A stretch of DNA of 64,000 nt from Pseudobutyrivibrio xylanivorans (lineage in GTDB: Bacteria > Bacillota > Clostridia > Lachnospirales > Lachnospiraceae): assembly GCF_008935055.1 (NCBI RefSeq), contig NZ_CP043028.1, positions 2,076,501-2,140,500 on the forward strand, read 5' to 3'. The stretch's first letter is position 1; the number at the start of each line of letters is the position of its first letter. The notes beneath the pieces were generated by a model. The model searched no databases, was not told the DNA's origin, and was given only the letters and a program-made list of their open reading frames with translations. The position numbers and the translations under genes were made by a program. Shown here one piece after another: positions 33,679 to 42,969 of the stretch.

Positions 33679-34503
33679 TTAAGCAACTGACAGAGACTTC
33701 ACCCTTTCATACAATTTTTCATATTCATCAGGAGACAAGTAGTCGCAGTGACTATGAATCCTGACGGTGTTATAGAATGCTTCTATATATTCAAATACAA
33801 GCATATAAGCATGCCTGTAATCGGTGATGTTAAATCTATTAAGCCATTCTCTTTTGATTAAAGAATGGAAGGATTCGATGCAGGCGTTGTCATAAGGATA
33901 GCCGCTATGCGAGTAGCTGCGCTGCATCTTTTTCGTAGCTTCTTGCCAGGCCTTTGAAACATACTGACTACCACGGTCAGAGTGGATAATTAAAGGTAAA
34001 TCGGTATTGCGTCTAGCCTTAGCTTTTTCAATAGTTTCAATGACTGTAGAAACCTCCATGGTTTCTGCAAGAGTCCAGGCAATGATTTTCCTGGCAAATA
34101 AGTCCATGACACAGTTCAGATATACGAATCCGTTCTGAGTCCAAATATATGTAATATCAGTGCACCAAACAGCGTTTGGGCGGTCTGGATTGAATTGTTC
34201 ATCAAGTATGTTGTGAAGCTCTTTACTAAAATCAGAGTCTCTGGTTGTAGTAGTCCAAGGCTTCACCCACTGGGCTTTAATGCCCATTTCGCGCATGTAT
34301 AAACCTACAGTGCGGGTAGATATGGTTTCGCCAGAATCACGAAGTTTCTTAGCTATTTTAGGGGCTCCGTAGTTCTGTTTAGAATCATCATAAATCTTCT
34401 GGATTTTCTTTTTTATCGAATCTTTTCGTTGTTTTGTAGTTGAAACTTTACGATTAAGAAAAGAACGATATCCAGAGCGAGACACACCTAAAAATTTCAG
34501 CAT
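33679..34503 (-). CDS. IS3 transposase OrfB (integrase part)
   Basis: 274 residues from the first Met, with the complete DDE set: Asp in WCTDITYIW, Asp in IHSDRGSQY, Glu in NACIESFHSLIKREW. The frame is open upstream of this Met back to the A7G run at 34614-34607, through GERLTEAIYTEVSAK, so the working product is probably an OrfAB fusion made by -1 frameshifting. Confidence 0.9.
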   Translation of the reverse strand: MLKFLGVSRSGYRSFLNRKVSTTKQRKDSIKKKIQKIYDDSKQNYGAPKIAKKLRDSGETISTRTVGLYMREMGIKAQWVKPWTTTTRDSDFSKELHNILDEQFNPDRPNAVWCTDITYIWTQNGFVYLNCVMDLFARKIIAWTLAETMEVSTVIETIEKAKARRNTDLPLIIHSDRGSQYVSKAWQEATKKMQRSYSHSGYPYDNACIESFHSLIKREWLNRFNITDYRHAYMLVFEYIEAFYNTVRIHSHCDYLSPDEYEKLYERVKSLSVA

Positions 34504-34580
34504 TCCAGAAGTAGAAACACGGTGTCCTGTAACTTTAGATGCCTCTACCTTTGCAGAAACTTCTGTATAGATAGCTTCTG

Positions 34581-34880
34581 TTAGTCTTTCCCCAGAATGC
34601 TGATGGCTTTTTTTAACACATCAAGTGCATCCTGAGCATCACGCAACTCTCGTTTGAGACGAGCAATTTCTTTAGCTTCGTCTGATTCATAATTGCCAGA
34701 TCCTCTGACGGGAATATCACCGTCATGGTCTCTATACTGGGCTTCCCAGCGAGCTAAGGTGCTAACACCTATTCCTAGATTCTTGGCGCATTCAGCTTGG
34801 GTTAAATCAGGATGTTCTCTACGATAGTTGATAGCATCCAACTTGAATTGCTTGCTGTGTTGTTTTCTTTGACGTGACAT
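34581..34880 (-). CDS. IS3 transposase OrfA
   Basis: 99 residues: helix-turn-helix (AECAKNLGIGVSTLARWEAQY) and a C-terminal leucine-zipper-like helix (EIARLKRELRDAQDALDVL). Start at 34880 follows GGAGG; the frame is open to 34931. Near its end lies the slippery run used to enter OrfB. Confidence 0.88.
   Translation of the reverse strand: MSRQRKQHSKQFKLDAINYRREHPDLTQAECAKNLGIGVSTLARWEAQYRDHDGDIPVRGSGNYESDEAKEIARLKRELRDAQDALDVLKKAISILGKD
34607..34614 (-). promoter_or_regulatory. Slippery A7G run for -1 frameshifting
   Basis: Seven A then G on the minus strand, 27 nt before the OrfA stop. Slipping back one base joins OrfA to the open OrfB frame. This is the usual arrangement in IS3 elements. 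Confidence 0.65.
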
Positions 34881-35261
34881 AATGAGTTCCTCCATTTGTT
34901 GATTATACAATACTTGAAGGGGATATCTCATTTTGTTTTGTACTATTTAGATGCTAACACTAATTAGAAGTGGAACTGTTGATGCCATTAGAAATGAAAG
35001 TGGAAATCTCCGCTATGAATATTACATTGCTTTGGATGATCCAGAGACTGTTCTTTTGATTGATAGTTGGAAGAATCAGGAATCAATAGACATTCATCAC
35101 GCATCTCCTATGATGGGCAAGATAATGGAGCTCAGAGAAAAATACGACCTTCACATGACAGTGGAGAGATATGTTTCGGATGATACTATGCCTGATAGAG
35201 ATGAGTCATTTATAAGAAAATAATCAAATAATATTAGAGAGACTAGAAGGATAATAATGAT

Positions 35262-35924
35262 ATGGCATCATGGATGGTACACCTTAGGATAGCAGATGAA
35301 CTGTTGAACAGAATTGATGATTTGGATGAGACTGCTTTTGTATTGGGAAATATTGCGCCGGACAGTGGTGTTCCAAATGAGGATTGGTCGGTATTTACAC
35401 CACCTACAAATGTAACTCATTTCAAGACAAAGCCAGAGGAGAGAACCTTTATTGACATAGATAAATTTATTACAGAATATTTCTCGTCAGAGGCAATAAA
35501 TGGTTATACCCAAAAGGAATATTCATTTTTCCTTGGCTACTATACTCATCTTTTGACTGATATTGAGTGGTCAAAAATGGTTAGGGAAGAGGGAGTAACT
35601 GAAGAGAACGCTGCAAAGGAAGGCATGTCTTATCAGGATTTCATCTGGAAAAATAAGGAAGACTGGTATGATCTTGATTTCCGTTATTTGGCGGACAATC
35701 CAGAGTTTAGAACATTTCGTATATACGAAAATGCAGATGATATAACAAATGTTTATATGGATATATTTGCAAAGGATGCTTTTGAAAATAGACGTGAATA
35801 TATATGCGGCTACTATCGTAGTGATGACCATGGTGACCTTTATAGAGACTACAAATATCTCTCAAAAGAAAGATATGACAGTTTTGTAGATGAAGCAGTT
35901 GATATTATCAAGAAGTTAATTTAA
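35262..35924 (+). CDS. Zinc-dependent phospholipase C-like protein (second)
   Basis: 220 residues. It begins MASWMVHLRIADELL and has FVLGNIAPDSG and FFLGYYTHLLTDIEW, the metal-ligand pattern of the zinc phospholipase C family, as in the larger protein at 14427-15428. No signal peptide. The role is unknown; family members in Lachnospiraceae are often cytosolic. Confidence 0.7.
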   Translation: MASWMVHLRIADELLNRIDDLDETAFVLGNIAPDSGVPNEDWSVFTPPTNVTHFKTKPEERTFIDIDKFITEYFSSEAINGYTQKEYSFFLGYYTHLLTDIEWSKMVREEGVTEENAAKEGMSYQDFIWKNKEDWYDLDFRYLADNPEFRTFRIYENADDITNVYMDIFAKDAFENRREYICGYYRSDDHGDLYRDYKYLSKERYDSFVDEAVDIIKKLI

Positions 35925-35952
35925 CGAATTACTAAAAGTAGAGGGCAGAATA

Positions 35953-36660
35953 ATGAATAACACTTACAAAGAAGCACTAGAATTTTGGAATAATGCATTT
36001 GAAATGGATGATGATGCAAAGAATGAATATAAGCAGGAGTATGATCCTGTGGATGGTTGGAAAGAATTATGTACATCAGCTAAACTGCAAAAAGTTATTA
36101 TTGAGCAGCTTGCGGATCAGAATAGAGTTTTGGATTATGGATGTGGCGAAGGCTGGGCTGGAATAACTATAAATAAGTCAGGCTGTAAGGATGTAACCTG
36201 TGTTGATGTTGGTGAAAATGCAATTGAGCTTTGCAAATGCTTTATGAATCATTTCAACATAGAAAAAGGCCTTAGAGCAGAATGTGTTTCAACTGACTGG
36301 CTAAAGAATGAACCTGCAGAATCATATGATGGCATCTTTTGCAGTAATGTTGTAGATGTTTTGCCAGCTGATGTAGCTTTGGATATCATAAAGAATTTTG
36401 CAAGAATAACTACCAAGGATGCCAAGCTTGTTATTTCTATGAATTTTTATGCTGAGCCTGTCAGTAAGCCGGAGAAAAAAATAGAATTCAAAAATGAGAA
36501 TGAAATGTATGTAAATGGAATTCTCAGAATGATTTCAAGAACAGATGAGGAATGGTCGGAGATTTTTAGCCAGTTCTTTAATGTTGAAGAAATAACATAT
36601 TTCGCCTGGGATGGGGAAGACGAGGAGACTCGAAGAATTTTTGTTATGAGTAAGAAATAG
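35953..36660 (+). CDS. Class I SAM-dependent methyltransferase
   Basis: 235 residues with motif I VLDYGCGEGWAGI, motif II CVDVGENAIELC and the post-motif YDGIFCSNVVDVLPADVALD. Acceptor unknown. AGAGGG precedes the ATG. The GNAT gene follows by 10 bp. Confidence 0.85.
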   Translation: MNNTYKEALEFWNNAFEMDDDAKNEYKQEYDPVDGWKELCTSAKLQKVIIEQLADQNRVLDYGCGEGWAGITINKSGCKDVTCVDVGENAIELCKCFMNHFNIEKGLRAECVSTDWLKNEPAESYDGIFCSNVVDVLPADVALDIIKNFARITTKDAKLVISMNFYAEPVSKPEKKIEFKNENEMYVNGILRMISRTDEEWSEIFSQFFNVEEITYFAWDGEDEETRRIFVMSKK

Positions 36661-36670
36661 GGAGGACACC

Positions 36671-37222
36671 ATGAGCAGCGACAAAAAGTATTTATTTGAA
36701 ACAGAGAGATTAGGATTTCGCCATTGGAATGAGGATGATGCAGAGGTCCTTTTTAGTATGGCAAAGGAGCCAGAGGTAGGACTTCCTTGTGGTTGGCCTG
36801 CACATACAAACATAGAAGAAAGTGTTAATGTAATAAATAATGTTTTCACTAATGCAGAAAATTATTGCTTGTGTCTGAAGGAGACAGGAAAGCCAGTTGG
36901 TACAGCGGATTTAATGTTCCACTTTGATAATGATACTGAGTGTGAGTTGGGTTATTGGCTTGGAAAAGAATACTGGGGACAGGGGCTTATGCCTGAGGCC
37001 TGTACAGAGCTTCTCCGTAGAGCATTTGAAGACTTATATGTTGAAAAGGTATGGTGTGGCTACTATCAAGGAAATGAAAAATCTAAGAGAGTTCAGGAAA
37101 AGCTTGGCTTCAAGTATCATGATACTCAGGAGAAGGTGAAGCTTCAGCTTTTAGATGAAGTTAGAACAAATATCATGAATCTGATGACAAAGGAAGATTG
37201 GTTGAAATTGGTTAATTGTTAG
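36671..37222 (+). CDS. GNAT acetyltransferase, RimJ/RimL-like
   Basis: 183 residues. FETERLGFRHWNEDDAEVLF at the start and GYWLGKEYWGQGLMPEA (acetyl-CoA loop) identify a RimJ/RimL-type N-acetyltransferase, often acting on protein N-termini or small amines. GGGAGG precedes the ATG. Confidence 0.88.
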   Translation: MSSDKKYLFETERLGFRHWNEDDAEVLFSMAKEPEVGLPCGWPAHTNIEESVNVINNVFTNAENYCLCLKETGKPVGTADLMFHFDNDTECELGYWLGKEYWGQGLMPEACTELLRRAFEDLYVEKVWCGYYQGNEKSKRVQEKLGFKYHDTQEKVKLQLLDEVRTNIMNLMTKEDWLKLVNC

Positions 37223-37232
37223 GAGTAAATTA

Positions 37233-37529
37233 ATGGGATTTTTTTCAGAGATTGATGGAGAATTAAAACCATCCGATGATTATTTGGCAAACCATACACT
37301 GGAAGGCTATGAAGATGGCGACATGGAGCATGATGATTACGAAGTTGAGGATGATGATGTCGCCATGTCTGTTATGCGAAAATGCAAGGATTGTGGAAAG
37401 GCATTTACTTTATCTGGCGCAATAAAGGAGTTTGATTCCTATTTTGATGGCGAGTTCTTTTATATGGAAGAATTTGTTGGTCAGCTTTGTGGCAAGTGCG
37501 CCATAGCTGAGATAGAAGAGGAGTTTTAG
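37233..37529 (+). CDS. Acidic zinc-ribbon protein
   Basis: 98 residues. The first half is very acidic (GDMEHDDYEVEDDD); the second half has CKDCGKAF and CGKC, two CxxC pairs for one zinc. Unknown role; could bind RNA or protein. TAGGAG precedes the ATG. Confidence 0.65.
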   Translation: MGFFSEIDGELKPSDDYLANHTLEGYEDGDMEHDDYEVEDDDVAMSVMRKCKDCGKAFTLSGAIKEFDSYFDGEFFYMEEFVGQLCGKCAIAEIEEEF

Positions 37530-37592
37530 GAAAAAGCTAGGCTTAGCTGAAGGGGAGAATATGGAAATTGAGAAAACTAAAGGAGAAACAAA

Positions 37593-37658
37593 ATGACTTG
37601 GAAAACAGTTAATTTACATTTAATGAAAGGAAATGTTTTATCTCCTTATTCTTTATAA
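37593..37658 (+). CDS. Possible 21-residue ORF or gene remnant
   Basis: ATG after AAGGAG, reading MTWKTVNLHLMKGNVLSPYS. Either a short peptide or the surviving start of a lost gene. The preceding 60 bp hold an 11-codon ORF with no support. Confidence 0.25.
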   Translation: MTWKTVNLHLMKGNVLSPYSL

Positions 37659-37683
37659 ATTAGCAAAGATTAAGGAGATCAAA

Positions 37684-38772
37684 ATGAATACAAATAAAGC
37701 TAGAAATCAGATTACTAAACTATATTTTATTGATGGAATTGGGGGATTGATGATTGCTGGAGCCTCTTGGGTGGCATTACTTGCCGCAAGAGGATTTTCC
37801 ACAGTTGAGATTGGATTATTTGAAAGCATATTTCATGTCACGAGCATGATCTTTGAGGTGCCTTCAGGGGCAGTGGCAGACGTATTTGGCCGTAAGAAGG
37901 TTATGATTACAGCCAGCGTAATGGCTATTATTTCATCCATCCTGATGATATTCACAAACACCTTCGCCGGTATATCAGTTGCTATGGTATTTTCCGCCCT
38001 AAGCTATAACTTGGCATCAGGTACAAGAGAGGCGCTTGCTTACGACAGCCTAAAGGAAGCAGGCATTGAAAATGAGTACAGCAAGTTCGCTTCTAACGAC
38101 ATGGTGATTTATCGCCTAACTAGTTCATTAGGCACCCTTATGGCTGGAATAGCTCTAATGCTTGGATATAAGAAGGCGAATGCCTTGGACATCCTTATGG
38201 CCATAGCAGCAATTCTAATTGGAATCACATTGATGGAACCAAAGAGTGAGTTAAGCCATCACACCAGTGTCAGCGCCCGTTTTAAAGAGGTGGCTCTAGA
38301 GAGTGTCAGATTCATCAAAGAGAATCGTAAGGCAATACTAATCATCATATTCAATGCATTTATAGGCGCTGTGGCGACACTTATAGTTTTCTTCTTACAG
38401 GCAAAATTGCCACAGCTTGGAATCAAAACTATCTGGCTTGGGCCAGCATTATTTTCAGTAGGTCTAGGTTCTGTCATTGGCGCAAAGGCAATAGAATACT
38501 GTACGTATTTACGATACAAATATGCCAGCCTATTTGCCGTCATAGGAATCGCCATAGCCTTCGGCTCAATCTTCACAGGCAGTATTGCCCTGACGATGCT
38601 TGGTGCTTTCGTAGGAGGCTTTGCCGACAGCTTTATAGAAGTACGCTCAGATGTTGTATTAAACAATATGATTCCCTCCAGCCAGAGAGCAACGCTTATG
38701 TCAATCAATTCATTCACCTTTTCCGTTATAATGATTATTTTGTCACCTGTTTTTGGATGGATTTTTTCTTAG
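37684..38772 (+). CDS. MFS transporter
   Basis: 362 residues, about 10-12 membrane segments. The loop 2-3 motif appears as GAVADVFGRKKVM, typical of the major facilitator superfamily. Substrate unknown; multidrug-like. The ATG at 37684 follows AAGGAG. Ends with a membrane helix, slightly short for 12 helices, so the last one could be missing. Confidence 0.82.
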   Translation: MNTNKARNQITKLYFIDGIGGLMIAGASWVALLAARGFSTVEIGLFESIFHVTSMIFEVPSGAVADVFGRKKVMITASVMAIISSILMIFTNTFAGISVAMVFSALSYNLASGTREALAYDSLKEAGIENEYSKFASNDMVIYRLTSSLGTLMAGIALMLGYKKANALDILMAIAAILIGITLMEPKSELSHHTSVSARFKEVALESVRFIKENRKAILIIIFNAFIGAVATLIVFFLQAKLPQLGIKTIWLGPALFSVGLGSVIGAKAIEYCTYLRYKYASLFAVIGIAIAFGSIFTGSIALTMLGAFVGGFADSFIEVRSDVVLNNMIPSSQRATLMSINSFTFSVIMIILSPVFGWIFS

Positions 38773-38781
38773 GAGAATAAA

Positions 38782-40419
38782 ATGGACAGACCGATACTTA
38801 GAAATAAATTGTATCTCTATTTGACGGAGTTTTTTGCGGGGATGTCAGTAATGGCAGTAGAATTAGGCGCTAGTAGGTTACTGGCGCCATATTTCAGCGC
38901 ATCACAAATTGTGTGGACTATTATCATTGGTACGATAATGATTGCTATGGCACTGGGAAATCTTTATGGAGGCCGTATGGCGGATAAGGACCCAAATCCT
39001 GATAAGTTATATAAGCGCATTATCATTGCTGCCATATGGATAGCTGCTATACCAGTTGTGGGAAAATATGTTATTTTAGCTATATCTGCGTTTATAATCT
39101 TTACCGTAAATACGAATTTTCTTGTCATTGCAGGATTTGCAGCCTGCATGATTATATTCGTATTTCCGTTATTCCTTTTAGGCACAGTGACTCCATCACT
39201 GGTGAAGTTTTCTGTGGACAGTCTTGATGATAGCGGAAGTGTGGTTGGTAAGCTCAACGCAAGCAATACCATCGGAAGCATTATAGGCACCTTTGTTCCT
39301 ACTTTTATCAGCATTCCTGCAGTTGGTACTGCCATCACATTTCTGATATTTGCAGGAATTTTGCTTGCGCTTTGTATAGTGTATTTTGTTAGTTCTAAAA
39401 TAAATTTTTCTCAGGCCAAGAGGGTTCCTGCTAGCATTGTGATATTTTTAGTCTGCTGCCTTCTTGGTCATAGCAATAGCTTTGCATTTTGGCAGACTAA
39501 TCTAACATATGAAGGTGAATCAATTTACAATTATCTTCAGGTTCACGAGGAGGGCAATCAGGTCATCCTTTCCACCAATGTTCTTTTTGGCGTCCAGTCG
39601 GTGTATCAAAAGGACAAAGGTCCCACAGGTCTCTACTACGATTATGCTATGGCAGCTCTTTATATGACAGATGCCAAAGCCGCATCCCGTCCATCAGATG
39701 ACCCTCTTCGCATTTTAATATTGGGAAATGGCAGTGGAACTTTTGCAACTCAGTGTGAGAGATATTACGATAACCTTGATATTACTGGTGTAGAGATTGA
39801 CGAAAAGATTACGCAGCTTGCAAGGGATTATTTCGAGCTTCCTGAGGATGTACCAGTAATCACCTATGATGGTCGAGCTTATCTGAATGCCTCAAAGGAT
39901 AAATATGATGTGATTATGGTTGATGCATATCAGGATATAACCATCCCATTTCAGATGTCTTCCAAAGAATTCTTTCAATTGGTGGCAGATCATTTAGATG
40001 AAGATGGAGTGATGGTTGTGAATTTGAATATGCGTAGCAACTCACCAGGAAACATCAATGATTATCTGGCGGATACCATAGGGGCAGTATTTCCGAATAT
40101 CTATACAGCCGAGGTACTGGGCTGCACTAACAGGATTTTATATGCCAGCTTCAATCCACAGACGGAAGAAAATCTGGCTAATGCCATTGATAAAGAAACT
40201 GATGCAGACTTGTATTACATGATGTCTTTAGCACAGGTGGGCATGCAAAAATATAATCCAGGAAATCTCATTATGACTGACGATAAGGCTCCGGTGGAGC
40301 TCCTTGGAATGAAAGTTATAGATGAGTTGATTTCTGATGAGGTAGCATATTACAAAAAAATATTCAATGAAGAGGGAATAGAGGGACTTACTTCATTGAT
40401 TTTAAGAGAGGTAAATTAA
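38782..40419 (+). CDS. Membrane-fused spermidine synthase-like protein
   Basis: 545 residues. The N-terminal half has six to eight membrane segments (EFFAGMSVMAVELGASRLLAP at the start). The C-terminal half has the Rossmann fold of spermidine synthases: ILGNGSGTFA, ITGVEIDEKITQLARDYF, and YDVIMVDAYQ. Such fusions are widespread, but polyamine production by them is largely unproven; they may methylate or act as transporters. The stop overlaps the endonuclease IV start. Confidence 0.8.
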   Translation: MDRPILRNKLYLYLTEFFAGMSVMAVELGASRLLAPYFSASQIVWTIIIGTIMIAMALGNLYGGRMADKDPNPDKLYKRIIIAAIWIAAIPVVGKYVILAISAFIIFTVNTNFLVIAGFAACMIIFVFPLFLLGTVTPSLVKFSVDSLDDSGSVVGKLNASNTIGSIIGTFVPTFISIPAVGTAITFLIFAGILLALCIVYFVSSKINFSQAKRVPASIVIFLVCCLLGHSNSFAFWQTNLTYEGESIYNYLQVHEEGNQVILSTNVLFGVQSVYQKDKGPTGLYYDYAMAALYMTDAKAASRPSDDPLRILILGNGSGTFATQCERYYDNLDITGVEIDEKITQLARDYFELPEDVPVITYDGRAYLNASKDKYDVIMVDAYQDITIPFQMSSKEFFQLVADHLDEDGVMVVNLNMRSNSPGNINDYLADTIGAVFPNIYTAEVLGCTNRILYASFNPQTEENLANAIDKETDADLYYMMSLAQVGMQKYNPGNLIMTDDKAPVELLGMKVIDELISDEVAYYKKIFNEEGIEGLTSLILREVN

Positions 40420-41246
40420 TGATATATATAGGCTGTCACTTATCAGTGACTAATGGATATGAAGCAATGGGACGTCAGATGACTGAATTTGGCGGCAGCA
40501 CCTTTGCATGGTTTACAAGAAATCCAAGAGGTGGAAAAGCAAAGGATATTGAAGCCTCCGATGTTGAAAAGCTACAAGCGATTCTTGAAAAAGAGAAGTT
40601 TGGAACACTTGTAGCCCATGCCAGCTACACTATGAATCTTTGCTCAGCAAAGCCAGAAACTAGGGCCAATGGTCTTGATATGCTTAAGCAGGATTTGCAG
40701 AGGATGGAGCAGGTTCCAAATCAGTATTACAATTTCCATCCAGGTTCTCATACAGGTCAGGGTGCTGAGGTAGGAATTCAGCAGATTGCAGATGGATTGA
40801 ACCAATCGCTCTGGGCTGATATGAATACTACAGTGCTTCTCGAAACTATGGCTGGAAAAGGTTCTGAAGTGGGTAAGACTTTTGAAGAACTTCGAGAGAT
40901 TATTGACCGCGTAGAGTTAAATGAAAAGCTTGGAGTATGTCTCGATACCTGCCACATCTGGGATGGTGGCTATGACATAGTAAATGATTTTGATGGAGTG
41001 CTGACAAAGTTTGATAAGGTGATTGGTTTGGACAGGCTTAAGGCCATTCATTTCAATGATAGTAAGAATGAATGCGGTGCTGCAAAGGATAGACATGAGA
41101 AGCTTGGACAGGGCTGCATTGGCATGGAGGCTATGAAACGAATCGCGCAGCATCCAGTTACCCAAAATCTTCCATTTATTCTTGAAACACCAAATGATGA
41201 TGCCGGATATATCGAAGAAATAGCAACAGTGAAAAGCTGGTTTTAA
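40419..41246 (+). CDS. nfo: Endonuclease IV (apurinic/apyrimidinic endonuclease)
   Basis: 275 residues. It cuts DNA at abasic sites in base excision repair, using three zinc ions. Ligand motifs visible: IGCHLSV, FHPGSHTGQG, LLETMAGKG, CLDTCHIWDGGYD, IHFNDSKN and PFILETP. Coupled to the upstream gene by a 1-nt overlap (TAATG). A terminator overlaps its stop. Confidence 0.93.
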   Translation: MIYIGCHLSVTNGYEAMGRQMTEFGGSTFAWFTRNPRGGKAKDIEASDVEKLQAILEKEKFGTLVAHASYTMNLCSAKPETRANGLDMLKQDLQRMEQVPNQYYNFHPGSHTGQGAEVGIQQIADGLNQSLWADMNTTVLLETMAGKGSEVGKTFEELREIIDRVELNEKLGVCLDTCHIWDGGYDIVNDFDGVLTKFDKVIGLDRLKAIHFNDSKNECGAAKDRHEKLGQGCIGMEAMKRIAQHPVTQNLPFILETPNDDAGYIEEIATVKSWF

Positions 41247-41273
41247 GAGGTTGAAAAACCTCTTAAATTTTTT
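41242..41273 (+). terminator. Intrinsic terminator
   Basis: TTTAAGAGGTT/AACCTCTTAAA stem then six T residues, beginning in the endonuclease IV stop codon. Confidence 0.88.
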
Positions 41274-41274
41274 C

Positions 41275-41305
41275 TTGACTCTAACGTTACGTCATACTTT
41301 ATATT
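41275..41305 (+). promoter_or_regulatory. MerR-type promoter with 19-bp spacer
   Basis: TTGACT (41275-41280) and TATATT (41300-41305) are 19 bp apart, the long spacing that MerR activators correct by twisting DNA. A near-palindrome centred on TAACGTTA fills the spacer. It precedes the MerR-family gene, so autoactivation is likely. Confidence 0.7.
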
Positions 41306-41331
41306 AAAATCACACGGAGGGACAGACAGCA

Positions 41332-42057
41332 ATGATGACAGTAAATGAAGTTAGCAAAATAGCGGGAGTGAGTATACGCACCCTGCAATACTATGATCAG
41401 ATTGGTCTTTTGAAGCCGGCAGAGTATACAGAATCTGGTTATAGACTGTATGACGATACAGCGATGGAGAGATTGCAGCAGATTTTATTGTTCAGAGAGC
41501 TGGAGTTTCCACTGAAAGAGATTAAGGATATAGTGGATAATCCTGACTTTGACAGGGAAAAAGCACTAGACCAACAGATAGAGCTTTTGACCTTAAAGAA
41601 GGAGCACTTGGAAAACCTGATAGCTTTCGCCCGTGAAATCAAAACAACAGGAGGAAGGAAAATGGACTTTTCAGTATTTGATAATAGTAAAATTGAGGAA
41701 TATGCAAAGAAAGCAAAGGAAGAGTGGGGCAATACAGCAGCTTATAAGGATTTTGAGAAGAAGTCTGCTGGCAGAACAAAGGAAGATGAGAAGCAGCTTT
41801 GGTCAGATTTCATGCAGCTGTTTGCAAAGCTTGGAGAGGTAAAAAATGATTCGCCAGATTCAGCCGCAGCACAGAGTATTGTTAAGGAGATTCAGAATTA
41901 CATTTCTGAGCACTTCTATATGTGTGATAACAAGATTCTTCTTGGACTTGGGCAGGCATACGCCAGCGGAGGAGAGTTTACAGAAAACATTGATAAGGCT
42001 GGCGGAGCAGGCACAGGAGCCTTCGCTTTCGAAGCCATAAAAGCATATTGTAAGTAA
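41332..42057 (+). CDS. MerR family regulator with TipAS-like domain
   Basis: 241 residues. N-terminal MerR winged helix (VNEVSKIAGVSIRTLQYYDQ, then GYRLYDD), a dimerising helix to about residue 95, then a TipAS-type ligand-binding domain (AYKDFEKKSAGRTKEDEKQL). TipA-type proteins bind antibiotics or other multidrug ligands. Two Met codons start the frame. GGAGGG lies upstream; the promoter has the MerR spacing. Confidence 0.88.
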   Translation: MMTVNEVSKIAGVSIRTLQYYDQIGLLKPAEYTESGYRLYDDTAMERLQQILLFRELEFPLKEIKDIVDNPDFDREKALDQQIELLTLKKEHLENLIAFAREIKTTGGRKMDFSVFDNSKIEEYAKKAKEEWGNTAAYKDFEKKSAGRTKEDEKQLWSDFMQLFAKLGEVKNDSPDSAAAQSIVKEIQNYISEHFYMCDNKILLGLGQAYASGGEFTENIDKAGGAGTGAFAFEAIKAYCK

Positions 42058-42062
42058 GATTC

Positions 42063-42092
42063 ATGGAGCCACATAGGTGGCTCCATTTTTTA
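42063..42092 (+). terminator. Intrinsic terminator
   Basis: ATGGAGCCAC/GTGGCTCCAT stem with ATAG loop and six T residues. Confidence 0.9.
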
Positions 42093-42164
42093 TGTAGGGC
42101 AAGGCCCTCTTTTTTCAAATCATTAAGTTGGACATTTTATTGGAGTGACGATTTTGAAAAAAGA

Positions 42165-42890
42165 TAAAATCCACCTGCTATGCAGGTGGTGGGATGTTGC
42201 TTAAGCTTACAGAAAAATACCTCCAATGCTAGAATTACTATGGTTCGTCAGCCAAGTAAAAAGCAAAGGAGGCAGTCCCCAATGGACATGAATAGTTTAT
42301 CACACACAAAGTGGGAGTGTAAGTATCACATAGTTTTTGCACCAAAGTACAGAAGAAAGGTTGCTTATGGTCAGCTAAAGGCTGATATAGCAAATATTCT
42401 CAGTACTTTATGTAAAAGAAAAGGTGTAGAGATAATTGAAGCAGAAATATGCCCAGATCATGTACATATGTTAGTTAGAATACCACCTAGCATGAGTGTA
42501 TCGAGTTTTGTAGGATATCTTAAAGGTAAAAGTACACTTATGATATTCGAGAAACATGCAAATTTAAAGTACAAGTATGGGAATAGACATTTTTGGTGCC
42601 GAGGATATTATGTAGATACGGTAGGCAAGAATGCAAAGAAAATTGAAGAGTACATAAGGAATCAATTAAAAGAAGACTTAGAGTACGATCAAATGACACT
42701 CAAAGAGTATATTGACCCGTTCACGGGTGAGCCAGTAGTCAAAAACAGATAAGTAGAGCCCAAGGGGCTCGGTAGGTAAATGATGTTGCGGCTGGCGAAC
42801 CTTTCGATGAGTCTTTAGACTCCAGTGCCGGTAACAAGCCCTTATAGGGCTAGAACAAACCACCGGCTAAGCCGGTGGTTTTGATTAGGA
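42165..42890 (+). mobile_element. IS200-type element
   Basis: About 0.73 kb with tnpA only. The left end carries hairpin CCACCTGC-TAT-GCAGGTGG (about 42171-42189), the right end CCACCGGC-TAA-GCCGGTGG (about 42861-42882), as expected for single-strand transposition by an HUH enzyme. More small hairpins lie between the gene and the right end. Exact cleavage points cannot be set without an empty site. Confidence 0.8.
42282..42752 (+). CDS. tnpA: IS200/IS605-family TnpA transposase
   Basis: 156 residues. HUH metal motif in CPDHVHMLV, catalytic Tyr in GYYVDTVGKN, and start SHTKWECKYHIVFAPKYRRK characteristic of IS200 TnpA. The start at 42282 follows AAAGGAGG. No TnpB/IscB partner is present. Confidence 0.95.
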   Translation: MDMNSLSHTKWECKYHIVFAPKYRRKVAYGQLKADIANILSTLCKRKGVEIIEAEICPDHVHMLVRIPPSMSVSSFVGYLKGKSTLMIFEKHANLKYKYGNRHFWCRGYYVDTVGKNAKKIEEYIRNQLKEDLEYDQMTLKEYIDPFTGEPVVKNR

Positions 42891-42969
42891 AAATATTGGT
42901 TTTAGGCTATTTTTTTGCCCAGAAAACATATATAGTAGAATAATAATTTATACTAGGGAGAAGAATAAG

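Larger units (their letters stand above)
33630..34962 (-). mobile_element. IS3-family element with 3-bp target duplication
   Basis: 1333 bp, flanked by ATT (33627-33629 and 34963-34965). Inner parts of the ends match well (TAGTACAAA...AAAATGAG on both), the outermost 20 bp less so. It contains orfA and orfB on the minus strand with an A7G slippery run between them. The gene it interrupts can be restored exactly by excision. Confidence 0.78.
33558..35223 (+). pseudogene. Antibiotic biosynthesis monooxygenase-type gene split by IS3
   Basis: 33558-33629 encodes the first 24 residues (MSITVNLRY...AKKFAEEMI). 34966-35223 encodes the rest (RSGTVDAIRNESGNLRYEYY, DPETVLLIDSW, HHASPMMG), matching the ABM/quinol monooxygenase family. 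ATT is present at both junctions. Removing the element and one ATT gives one 109-residue frame, the normal family length. As it stands the start is fused to a few element codons and stops. Confidence 0.85.
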
